DNA of 64,000 nt from Bog-473 sp963836605 (GTDB taxonomy: Bacteria; Actinomycetota; Acidimicrobiia; Acidimicrobiales; RAAP-2): contig CAWIKB010000011.1 of assembly GCA_963836605.1 (NCBI GenBank), positions 620,001 to 684,000 on the forward strand, read 5' to 3'. A model generated the notes under the pieces. It made no database searches, was not told the DNA's origin, and saw only the letters and a list, made by a program, of their open reading frames with translations. Positions within the stretch are counted from its first letter, which is position 1; each line of letters opens with the position of its first letter. Shown piece after piece: positions 42,326 through 50,756 of the stretch. Made by a program: the position numbers and the translations under genes.

Positions 42326-43267
42326 GTGGACACAGCGGAAAGCGAGGGCGTGCTCGATCCGTGGGTGTCCGATTGGCTGGCCGAGAATCCGATGAGGGCG
42401 ACGCCGCTCGAAGAACTCGACCCTGAGATCCTCGAATTGGCTCGAGGGCCGTTCGGGATGCCGCCGGCCCGCGAGATCCTCATGGCCCACGTCAGCGACG
42501 AGACGGTGGGTGAGGTACCGATCCGGATCTATCAGGGAGACGGTGAACCCACCGGGCTGATCGTGTACTTCCATGGCGGTGGGTTCGTCATGGGCAGCAT
42601 CGGGATCATGGACAACGTCGCGCGCGAGCTCGCCCAAGGTTCGGGGGCCGTCGTCGTCTCGGTGGAGTACCGGCTGGCGCCGGAGAACCCGTACCCGGCC
42701 GGGCTCCAGGACTGCGAGTCGGTGACCCGATGGGCGCTGGCCAACGCCGCACGATTCAACGTGACGCCTGACAAAGTTGCCGTGGCCGGTGAAAGCGCCG
42801 GGGGGAATCTGGCCGCCGCCGTAGCCCTTCGGCTCAGAGACGCCGGCGATGCGTCACTGGCCGGCCAGGTCCTCATGTACCCGGGCGTGGCGGGGCCGTT
42901 GGAGCATCCTTCGACGGTTGAGTTCGACGGGCTCATCATCAGTCGCAAAGCCGGCGAACAATTCTGGGCGGCCTACAGCGGTAACGCCAACATCGACAAC
43001 GACCCCTACGCCGCACCCCTGCGCGCCGAGAGCCTCAGAGGACTCCCACCGGCCCTGGTCGTGCTGGGCGGATGCGACATGCTGCGTGACGAAGGACGTG
43101 AGTACGCCGGACGACTCAGGGACGACGGCGTAGCGGTCGACGAGGTGTGCTACCCCGGTCAGCCTCACGGCTTCATCAACTTCGAATTTCCCGCCTCGGC
43201 CCAGGCCTTCGAGCACATCGGTCGCTGGCTCGGCACCATCTTCGGTTCGCCGAGAGCGTCAGACTGA
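42326..43267 (+). CDS. alpha/beta-hydrolase fold (HSL-family) esterase
   Basis: The 313-residue protein has YFHGGGFVMGSIG (oxyanion), VAGESAGGNLAAAVAL (nucleophile GESAGG), a catalytic Asp region (GGCDMLRDEG) and YPGQPHGFINFE with the catalytic His. It is a close relative in type, not necessarily in function, of the esterase at 10254. The GTG at 42326 is preceded by GGGGG about 7 bases upstream and lies downstream of the promoter above. It is divergent from the PhyH-like gene. Confidence 0.9.
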   Translation: MDTAESEGVLDPWVSDWLAENPMRATPLEELDPEILELARGPFGMPPAREILMAHVSDETVGEVPIRIYQGDGEPTGLIVYFHGGGFVMGSIGIMDNVARELAQGSGAVVVSVEYRLAPENPYPAGLQDCESVTRWALANAARFNVTPDKVAVAGESAGGNLAAAVALRLRDAGDASLAGQVLMYPGVAGPLEHPSTVEFDGLIISRKAGEQFWAAYSGNANIDNDPYAAPLRAESLRGLPPALVVLGGCDMLRDEGREYAGRLRDDGVAVDEVCYPGQPHGFINFEFPASAQAFEHIGRWLGTIFGSPRASD

Positions 43268-43330
43268 GGGGGCAGTCCCAGGGAAGGCGCATCGCCCGCC
43301 CATCCCAAGGTGAGCGAGGGGTCGCAGCCT

Positions 43331-43383
43331 TCGCATGAAGAGGGCCCCGCCGTCGCATGAGCGGAACCGGTACCCTCGCATGA
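43331..43383. repeat. three copies of TCGCATGA spaced by 22-23 bases
   Basis: TCGCATGA occurs at 43331-43338, 43353-43360 and 43376-43383, in the convergent gap between the hydrolase and the enoyl-CoA hydratase. The spacing is about two helical turns. Function unknown; it could be chance or a remnant. Confidence 0.45.
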
Positions 43384-43388
43384 AGGAG

Positions 43389-44150
43389 TCAACGATGGAC
43401 CGGCGGGCGCTTTTGGGTACGGGCGGCCATCACTTCCGCGAATTCGCTGCCCGCGAGGGCCTCCACGAATGCCTTCATTTCCTCGGCGAGGCGGCCGTCG
43501 ATTGTGGCCTCATTCGACCGGAGCAACGCTTTGGTGGCCTTCACGGCGTTGGGAGGGAGGGCGGCAAGGTGGTGCGCGGCGGCGAGAGCTGCATCCAACG
43601 GCGGCGATACCGCGGTGTTCGCCAGTCCCCACTCGGCCGCCTCGATGCCGTCGATCCGACGGCCCGACAAGAGCAGCTCGGCCGCTCGCCGGTCACCGAC
43701 CACCTTGGGGAGCAGCAAGCTCGAGGCGGCCTCGGGCACCAGTCCGAGCTCGACGAACGGCACGTACAGCTTGGCGTTCGGATCGACGAACACCAGATCG
43801 CAGTGGAGAAGCATCGTGAGCCCAACACCGACGGCCAATCCATTGACCGCGGCGATCAGGGGCAGCTGGAGGGACGCAATGGCAAAGAGAAAACGCTGGA
43901 CCTCGTCGAGCCTGGCCCCACTTGAAAAGTCGCCCAGGTCGTTGCCGGCGGTGAACACGGTGTCCGTCCCGGTAATCACCACCGCACCAACGTCTGCATC
44001 GTCATCAGCGGCCACGAACGTGTCGGAGATGGTGGCATACATCTCCTGGGTGAGGGCATTTCGCTTCGACGGCCGATCGATGGTGACCACCACCACGTGT
44101 TCGTCGATCTCGACTCTGACGTCTCCCGTGTCGGTCGACTGGACGGTCAT
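43389..44150 (-). CDS. enoyl-CoA hydratase/isomerase family protein
   Basis: The 253-residue crotonase-fold protein has VGAVVITGTDTVFTAGNDLGDF, AAVNGLAVGVGLTMLLHCDLVF and ELGLVPEAASSLLLPKVVGDRRAAELLLSG, of the same PEAASS subtype as the protein at 16446. Start ATG at 44150 with GAGAGGAG 4-5 bases upstream. It is on the same strand as, and 84 bases downstream of, the LivHMG fusion gene, so it could be transcribed with the transporter operon, although the gap leaves room for a separate promoter. Confidence 0.9.
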   Translation of the reverse strand: MTVQSTDTGDVRVEIDEHVVVVTIDRPSKRNALTQEMYATISDTFVAADDDADVGAVVITGTDTVFTAGNDLGDFSSGARLDEVQRFLFAIASLQLPLIAAVNGLAVGVGLTMLLHCDLVFVDPNAKLYVPFVELGLVPEAASSLLLPKVVGDRRAAELLLSGRRIDGIEAAEWGLANTAVSPPLDAALAAAHHLAALPPNAVKATKALLRSNEATIDGRLAEEMKAFVEALAGSEFAEVMAARTQKRPPVHR

Positions 44151-44234
44151 GGCGCTCCTCTCAAACTCACTCGGCGCATTGCATGATCGCGACCGTAATG
44201 AAACGAGGTCGCGCAACGCCAGGTTGCGGTGTGG

Positions 44235-47078
44235 CTAGATCGCCACCGGTGGGCCGGATTTCTCTGGGACTTGATCCAGCCCGGGTGCATTTGTTGGTGT
44301 GGCTCCACTTCGGTGTATGGCCCGTTCGTCCGTCCCCAGGTAGCTGGCGATCACCCGGGGGTTGTCACGGACTTGATGCGGCACGCCTTCGGCAATGACC
44401 GCCCCGGCTTCGAGACAGTAGACCCGATCGCTGATGCCCATGATGAGCGGCATGTCGTGCTCGATCAACAGGACCGAAGCCCCGAGCTGGTGCTGCACGT
44501 CGACGATGAGTGGGCCGAAGGCCTCGGTCTCGCGTTGAGCCAGACCGGCGGTGGGCTCGTCGAGGCACAACACCTTGGCATCGAGGGCGAGCAGTCCGGC
44601 GAGCTCCACCACCCGGCGCGTGCCGGTGGAAAGGTCGCCGATGTGGTGGTCACGCCAGTGCGTCAGACCGAGTAAGTCAACCAGCTCGGCGACCTCGGCC
44701 CGATCGCGCCGACTGCGGCGCGTGGCCCTGGGCAAGGCGAGCGCGGTCGAGAGAGCCCCCGTTCCCCTCTTCGACTCGAGCGCCACCAGAAGCGTTTCGG
44801 TGACGGTCAACTCAGGAAAAAGCGTCGCCGATTGGAAGGTCCGACCAAGTCCGCGCGCGGCCCGGTGGGCCGGTGACTTGCCCCCGAACTCCTCACTGCC
44901 CAGGCACACCGAGCCCGTCGACGGGACGAAGCCGCCGACCGCATTCATGAGCGTCGACTTCCCCGCACCATTGCTCCCGATCAGGCCGACGATCTCCCCG
45001 CTGCCAACGGCCAACGTCACATTGTCGACGGCGAGATTGCCGCCGAACGCCACCCGCAGGTCTGCCACGGCCAAGGTGGGGGTGCCGACGTCTGCGCCCT
45101 CGGCCACCGGTCGTGCTGCCACCAATGGCCGCTGCTCCTTTGGGGGGGCGTCCTTGCCAAACCGACGATCGGCCCAGGCCAAAAAGGCATCCCGGACGTC
45201 GTAGCTGATCTGGTTGAGGCCTCGGGGGAAGTAGAGCAAGATCGCCAAGAGGCCGATGCTCGATGAGAGGAGCCCGAGCACTTGGTTGTTCGGGGCCAAG
45301 GCGGGGATCCCGATGACCCAGACCGACCCGATGACGGCAGCGGTGATGGAGCCCATCCCTCCGATGACGACCATGGCCACCAGAGCCAGCGAACCGTCCA
45401 CCAGGTAGAAGCTTCCCGGTCCCGAGAAGGCCACGTTGGCGAAGGCGCCGGCGAGCAAGGCGCCGCCCAGTCCGGCGAGTGCCCCGGCGATCGAGAACGC
45501 CCGGATCTTCTCCCACGCCGGCCGCACCGTGTAGGCAGCAGCGGCATTCTCGTTGTCGCGCACCCCCATGATCGCCCGGCCCACACCGCTGTCCCTGAAG
45601 CGCGACGCCACCAGGAGGACCACCCCGAGGACCACCAGCACCACGTAGTAATAGGTGCGCTGACCGGGAAACGACAGGGAGAACAGTTTGCCGGGCGTGA
45701 ACGGAAGGTTCGCGCCGTCGACCGACTGCCCACTCAAGATGGGCAGGCTGAAGAAGTACTGCTGGGCCGCCAAGGCGAACACGAACGTCACCACGGCGAG
45801 GTAGAGGCCTTTCACGCGCAGGGACCCCAGTCCGAGGATGGCCGCGAGCATGGCGGTGGCCACCGTCGTCGCCGCGATGGCGACCCAGAAGGGGACCCCT
45901 CCTTCGACCAGCCGGGCGGCGAAGAGAGCCCCCAACCCGGCGAAGGCCATCTGGCCGAGGGACAGTTGGCCCAGCCAACCCGTGAGGACGGTCAAGGAAG
46001 TGGCGCAGATGGCAAAGGCCAACACCTCAGTGAAGAGCTGCTGCGTGGACGGCCGAGTGAAGATGAGAGGCAGGACGCACGCAATGGCGGCCAAGAGGAT
46101 GACGCCGCTCTTGTTGGCGTTGCGGGCCCAACGGTACCCCTGCAGGCGCGCCGGGATCGGGCGGGCCCTGGGAGTGAAGGCGAACACCTCGGTGTCGCTG
46201 CCCCGATCCCGATTGAAGGTCACGGCCACGAGCACGGTGATCAGGAGCAACAGATTCAGCAGACCCGGCGTGTCGATGAAGTTGAAATTCACGATGCTCT
46301 GGGCGAATCCGATGGCGATGGCAGCGATGATGGTCCGCCGAAAGGACGTCATGCCGCCGATCACCGCCGCCACCAGGGCCAGCGACAGCGTCTGATCCCC
46401 GAGCGTCGTCACGTCACCGGCCGAGCCGGTCTGTCCGGCGATGAGGACGATCGAGAGGGTCGACAGGGCGGCGGCGAGCGCCCACACCAGGGTCGAGACC
46501 ACTTTGGGGCTGATGCCGGACAGGCGTGCCAGTTGCGGATTGCTGGCGCAGGCCTTGACCGTCTTTCCGAGCGTGGTCCGGTCGAGGAACCAGGACAACG
46601 CGACCAGCGTGACCGGGACGATGATCAGGATCGAGAGGTCCGACCCGCGGATCTGTACGCCGGCCACCGTCCATGACGAAGTGAAGGCGCTCGGGTAGTG
46701 CACGGCCAGGCTCGTCGGCTGCGGAAGCTTGAAGGCAATCGCCTCGGCGATCTGTGACACACCGATGGTGGCGACGAGGACGACCACGCGGGGGGACTTG
46801 CGCAGGCGGCGAATGATGGTGGCATCGACAAGGGCACCGAGCACCAGTCCGACCACCAGCGCCACCGCCAGCGCCACCCAGAACGGCACGTGGTACTGCA
46901 CCACCAAAAGCGACAGCAGCGTCGCTCCGATGACGCCCATGTTGCCCACGGCGAAGTTGATGATGCGGGTGGCCCGATAGACCAGGACCACACCCACGGC
47001 GATCACCGCCACGGCCATGCCTTGGACGATCCCGTCGAAGGCGACCTGGCCGTTGACCCACGAAACGGCGAGCATCAT
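44235..47078 (-). CDS. LivH-LivM-LivG fusion: two permease domains and ATPase of a LIV-type ABC importer
   Basis: One 947-residue chain covers three normal subunits. Residues about 1-295 are a LivH permease (GIVQGMAVAVIAVGVVLVYRATR), 320-640 a LivM permease (TSLTVLTGWLGQLSLGQMAFAGLGA) and 668-925 a LivG ATPase with Walker A GSNGAGKST at 701-709, signature LSTGT at 816-820, Walker B VLCLDEPTAG near 836-845 and H-loop H874. The signature differs from the usual LSGGQ-like LSYGQ form. A single chain of two permeases and one ATPase would need the second ATPase, LivF, which here is in the neighbouring fusion protein. The start overlaps that gene as ATGA. Confidence 0.93.
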   Translation of the reverse strand: MMLAVSWVNGQVAFDGIVQGMAVAVIAVGVVLVYRATRIINFAVGNMGVIGATLLSLLVVQYHVPFWVALAVALVVGLVLGALVDATIIRRLRKSPRVVVLVATIGVSQIAEAIAFKLPQPTSLAVHYPSAFTSSWTVAGVQIRGSDLSILIIVPVTLVALSWFLDRTTLGKTVKACASNPQLARLSGISPKVVSTLVWALAAALSTLSIVLIAGQTGSAGDVTTLGDQTLSLALVAAVIGGMTSFRRTIIAAIAIGFAQSIVNFNFIDTPGLLNLLLLITVLVAVTFNRDRGSDTEVFAFTPRARPIPARLQGYRWARNANKSGVILLAAIACVLPLIFTRPSTQQLFTEVLAFAICATSLTVLTGWLGQLSLGQMAFAGLGALFAARLVEGGVPFWVAIAATTVATAMLAAILGLGSLRVKGLYLAVVTFVFALAAQQYFFSLPILSGQSVDGANLPFTPGKLFSLSFPGQRTYYYVVLVVLGVVLLVASRFRDSGVGRAIMGVRDNENAAAAYTVRPAWEKIRAFSIAGALAGLGGALLAGAFANVAFSGPGSFYLVDGSLALVAMVVIGGMGSITAAVIGSVWVIGIPALAPNNQVLGLLSSSIGLLAILLYFPRGLNQISYDVRDAFLAWADRRFGKDAPPKEQRPLVAARPVAEGADVGTPTLAVADLRVAFGGNLAVDNVTLAVGSGEIVGLIGSNGAGKSTLMNAVGGFVPSTGSVCLGSEEFGGKSPAHRAARGLGRTFQSATLFPELTVTETLLVALESKRGTGALSTALALPRATRRSRRDRAEVAELVDLLGLTHWRDHHIGDLSTGTRRVVELAGLLALDAKVLCLDEPTAGLAQRETEAFGPLIVDVQHQLGASVLLIEHDMPLIMGISDRVYCLEAGAVIAEGVPHQVRDNPRVIASYLGTDERAIHRSGATPTNAPGLDQVPEKSGPPVAI

Positions 47079-49336
47079 CCGCTCTCCTGGCCTCCGAGGA
47101 ACACGGCCCGCGCCAGGTCGTCACGTTCCATCAGATCGCGAATCGGCCCCTCGAAACGCAATCGTCCCTTCTCGAGGAACACCGCCCGGTCGGCGATTGC
47201 CGCCGCGACGTTGAGCGACTGTTCGACAATGATGAGCGTCACCCCCGCCGCCTTGAGCCCTTCGACCACACCAATGAGCTCCTGGACCACAATCGGAGCG
47301 AGACCCAGCGAGAGCTCGTCGATGATGAGGACCTCGGGATCGTGCAGCATGGCGATGGCCAGAGCGAGCATCTGCTGCTGTCCTCCGGAGAGCGAATCGG
47401 CCCGCTCCCCGCGGCGAGCCGTCAAAGCTGGAAACAGCTCGTAGACGCGTTCGGTGCGGCGGCGCAGCTCGGCCCGGTCGGATCGGTAGACGAACCCACC
47501 CATTTCGAGATTCTCGGCGATCGTCATCTCTCCGAAGACACCCGCGCCACCGGGCAGGAGATGGATTCCGAGGCGAGATCGCTGTTCGGGCGTGGTGTAG
47601 GTGATATCGTGCCCGTTCAGGCGGACGACACCTCGCGACGCCGTCTCGAGGCCCGCGGCGACGCGCAGCGCGGTCGATTTTCCCGCCCCATTGGTCCCGA
47701 GCAAGGCCAGCACTTCTCCTCGCTTCACCTCGAAGCTGAGCCCGAAGAGAATCTGCACGTGCCCGTAACTGAAGTCGACCCCACTGAGCTGGAGGACGGG
47801 TATGTCGGCGGGTTCGGCCTGTTGACGCTGGTGCTCATCCATTTCTTCTTGGAGCTCTGTCACCACCAGGGAGAGATCGTTGCGGATGAAGTGGGCGCTG
47901 CGGATGATGAAGAAACCCCCGATCAACGTGGAGGGGATCATGATGATCAGCACGGCTGGGCGCACCCCGAAGAGGCTGTCGAGCAACGCGGCCAACACGG
48001 CTCCCCCGGTAGCACCGATGAAGAAGACGTAGAGGCCTCCCACGGCGGTGACCATTCCGCGCAGGCGGTAGGGGGCCACTGAGGTGAGCACCGGGCCGAT
48101 CATGGAGAAGGCCGTGAGCAGCAGCACCGCGGTCGGCACGCTGAACACGGCCCAGAGCACGGCGTTCGGCATGAGGTACTGAATGGGGACGAGGATGGCG
48201 ACAGGGAGGACGACCTTGCCGATGAGAGCCAGGGCCCGTGACGGATCCGTGCGGAAGAGACGGTCGTAGTAGCGCCCGACCAGCGGCAGGGCCACCAGGA
48301 CCCCCAGGCTTCCGATGGTGCCGATGAGCCCGCGCTCGAAGGCATCGAGATGGAAGCGCTGCTTGAGGTACAGATTGCCCAGCACGGGGACGGTGAACAA
48401 GCCGAATCCGATGGCGGAGAAGGCGATCAGGCACATCTTGATGGTGCGGATGCGCAGGATCCGCTCGAACGCCGCCTCCATGGACGGGGCGGCCGGTCGC
48501 TCATCATGAATGATTTCACCCAACACCCCCTGCTTCTCGAACTGACCTCGTGGCGGCTCGTGCATGCGAAAAGCCAAGAAGGCGAACACGAGGATGGGGA
48601 TGGCCAGGGCGTAGAACGACCACCGCCACCCGTTCGCTCCACCGACCTCAGTGGCGATGAACCCGACCAGCAGCGGGCTGAGGGCGGTCGCCGCGCCCAT
48701 GCCGATCCCCATGCCGGCGGAGATGCGCCCCCGCAGGGTGATGGGGTACGTGTCCGCCAGCAGCGAGCTGTGCACCACGGTGGTGCTGGCCTGGGAGACC
48801 CCGGCCCCCAAGCGGGCCAGGAAGAACAGGAAGATGTTGGTGGCAAAACCCGTGGCGGCCACCATGAGGCCGAACACGATGGTGGCCCACCCGATGATGG
48901 GTGCCCGGCGGAACCGGTCGGCCAGCCACCCCATCGGCACGATGCCCAGGACCAGGAACCCGCCGGAGATCCCGGTCACAAAGACGATGGCGCTGGTGCT
49001 CACATGGTAGGAAGCCTGAATGTTGGGAGCGAGGACCGCCAACCCCTGACTCTGCAGGTTGTCAAGTGTGACGATGATGGCCAGGATGACGAAGGTTCGA
49101 GCTCCGGTCTTGCGCAGACCCTCGCGCAGCGTCATTGCTTCCTCGCTCGACCCCGGCAACATGTCCTGAGGAAGCAGGACATCCTGCGCCGATCCGGCAG
49201 CCCGTTGTTGCTCGGCTGCCGGATCGGCGACGAGATGGGCCAGTTCGGCCGAAATGATGGTGCTGGCTGGGCCCGGATCGGAGGGCCCAGCCGCCGATTC
49301 GCTCAACCCGGCCCCGATCTCCGTACCGAGATCCAC
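47075..49336 (-). CDS. fusion of an MFS transporter with a LivF-type ABC ATPase
   Basis: This 753-residue chain starts with an extended, acidic cytoplasmic N-terminus (1-75). Then comes an MFS permease of about twelve helices (80-480; motif A GWLADRFRRAP at 136-146) and finally a LivF-like ATPase (512-753) with Walker A GTNGAGKST at 547-555, signature LSGGQ at 649-653 and Walker B VLIIDELSLGLAP near 669-681. Both parts look complete and in one frame, so it is not a frameshift artefact. It probably supplies the second ATPase for the LivHMG chain while adding a secondary-transporter module, a combination I do not know from characterised systems. Confidence 0.93.
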   Translation of the reverse strand: MDLGTEIGAGLSESAAGPSDPGPASTIISAELAHLVADPAAEQQRAAGSAQDVLLPQDMLPGSSEEAMTLREGLRKTGARTFVILAIIVTLDNLQSQGLAVLAPNIQASYHVSTSAIVFVTGISGGFLVLGIVPMGWLADRFRRAPIIGWATIVFGLMVAATGFATNIFLFFLARLGAGVSQASTTVVHSSLLADTYPITLRGRISAGMGIGMGAATALSPLLVGFIATEVGGANGWRWSFYALAIPILVFAFLAFRMHEPPRGQFEKQGVLGEIIHDERPAAPSMEAAFERILRIRTIKMCLIAFSAIGFGLFTVPVLGNLYLKQRFHLDAFERGLIGTIGSLGVLVALPLVGRYYDRLFRTDPSRALALIGKVVLPVAILVPIQYLMPNAVLWAVFSVPTAVLLLTAFSMIGPVLTSVAPYRLRGMVTAVGGLYVFFIGATGGAVLAALLDSLFGVRPAVLIIMIPSTLIGGFFIIRSAHFIRNDLSLVVTELQEEMDEHQRQQAEPADIPVLQLSGVDFSYGHVQILFGLSFEVKRGEVLALLGTNGAGKSTALRVAAGLETASRGVVRLNGHDITYTTPEQRSRLGIHLLPGGAGVFGEMTIAENLEMGGFVYRSDRAELRRRTERVYELFPALTARRGERADSLSGGQQQMLALAIAMLHDPEVLIIDELSLGLAPIVVQELIGVVEGLKAAGVTLIIVEQSLNVAAAIADRAVFLEKGRLRFEGPIRDLMERDDLARAVFLGGQESG

Positions 49337-49388
49337 CCCTCAGCGTCGATACCGCCGGCGATGGGCACGGTGACCCGCCTCGCCGGCG

Positions 49389-50756
49389 TCACTTCGCCGA
49401 AGTGGATGCGCTCACCAGGGTCTTGGACGTCGGAGAGTAGACGACGACGTTCACCGGTCCGAAGGAGTACGGCTGATTGTTTGCGAACGAGACCGGTCCG
49501 CCCGCCCCCGGGATGGTGATGTTCTTCAGTGAATACCCGGCTTTGGTGAAGCTGGCCACGGTCAACTTCTTCCCGGCTGTGTCGGCGATCTTGGCGAACA
49601 GTGCCAGGTCCTGACAGGCTTGCATCACCGAAACGGCGGTCGTGGGCACCGAGGCGGCCTTCGGATTGGTGGGATTCAGCGGTGCATCGATTTTGTCCGA
49701 TGGATACGCCTTGTGGACAATGTTGACGCACTTCTGAATGGCCGGATCCTGCCACTCCTGATAGTTGCTCGGCGTGGGCAGAGCGGCGAGCACGTTGTCC
49801 AGGTACGGATTGCCCCCCTTGGCCGACTCCACATAGGAAAGGAGAGACGACTCACTGGTGGCGATCCACGGCGGCTTGTAGGTGCTCTGGTTGTCGAGCA
49901 GGGCTCGGGGCCAGGTCGTCGAACCGGAGCCACCGACCCCGATAACCTCGTTCACTCCGGCGCTCTGAAAACGTTGGGCAATGGACTGCACCGCCTGGTC
50001 CGACGCGACGGCGTCCGTGGACTGCACACTGTCTTCGGCGGTCAGGGCGACGTTGACATGCAACTTCTTGAGGTCCGATTGCACGGTAGCCACTTCGGGC
50101 TTGTCCGAATCCTGGCCGTAGAAGATCCCGACCTTCTTTCCCTTGAAGGTCCCTCGCTTGGCGAAGGCGGCGAGCTGCTTGGCGTCAAAGGGCGCATCGG
50201 GCGGTGACAAGCTGAAGTCGGGCGGCGCGTTCGCCGGCAACTTTCCCGGCAACGAACCGGCGATGACCAGCGTGCCGTGGTCCTGCTGGTAGCAGTCCGG
50301 GTACACCGGAGACAGCGCGATGAATATCTTGTCGTCCTCGGTCAACTGCGAGCACGACGCCGTGACCGAGGCGGGCACTGCCGGGTCGAACTTGTAGTAG
50401 TGCGCGACGACGTGTCGGCCGTCGACTCCGCCGTGCGCATTCATGTTGGCGATGATTGCGCCGTAGGCGTCAGGAAAACTGCCCTCATCGATCGTCACGC
50501 CGAGGGCGTGCAGGGCGACGAAATCCACATAGGGGATACCGACGCTGATCGTCTTCGCCGTGACGCCCTGGTCGGCCGGGGTCGTGGCCCCGGCCGGTGC
50601 CGGGCTGGCCACGAACATTGTCGCCAGTGCGGTGACGAAGGCCGCCATCGCCGAAAGAGTCGTTCGGGTCCCCACGATCCCCCTTCCGGGCGCCTGGCGC
50701 CCCGATTGGTGTTCTCCCCCACTTCGCCCCACAGGGCAAAGTCCTTTGTAATTCAT
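49389..50756 (-). CDS. exported LivK-like substrate-binding protein
   Basis: The 455-residue protein is a type-1 periplasmic-binding-fold protein with an Ala-rich secretory signal (TLSAMAAFVTALATMFVASPAP, residues about 33-55). The mature part (KTISVGIPYVDFVALHALGV, NAHGGVDGRHV, KKVGIFYGQDSD, ALLDNQSTYKPPWIATSESSLLSYV) is expected to capture a ligand for the ABC importer encoded by the next two genes. ATG at 50756 overlaps the GH3 stop as ATGA and has GGGAGG upstream. A GTG at 50675, directly before the signal sequence and with GGAAGGGGG upstream, is an attractive second start that would remove an odd 27-residue extension. Confidence 0.9.
   Translation of the reverse strand: MNYKGLCPVGRSGGEHQSGRQAPGRGIVGTRTTLSAMAAFVTALATMFVASPAPAGATTPADQGVTAKTISVGIPYVDFVALHALGVTIDEGSFPDAYGAIIANMNAHGGVDGRHVVAHYYKFDPAVPASVTASCSQLTEDDKIFIALSPVYPDCYQQDHGTLVIAGSLPGKLPANAPPDFSLSPPDAPFDAKQLAAFAKRGTFKGKKVGIFYGQDSDKPEVATVQSDLKKLHVNVALTAEDSVQSTDAVASDQAVQSIAQRFQSAGVNEVIGVGGSGSTTWPRALLDNQSTYKPPWIATSESSLLSYVESAKGGNPYLDNVLAALPTPSNYQEWQDPAIQKCVNIVHKAYPSDKIDAPLNPTNPKAASVPTTAVSVMQACQDLALFAKIADTAGKKLTVASFTKAGYSLKNITIPGAGGPVSFANNQPYSFGPVNVVVYSPTSKTLVSASTSAK

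Noticed and set aside
47075..49336. A frameshift joining separate MFS and LivF genes
   Set aside because: The frame is continuous with no internal stop, the linker (about 490-512) is normal coding sequence, and a start codon with a ribosome site for an independent LivF is not obvious.
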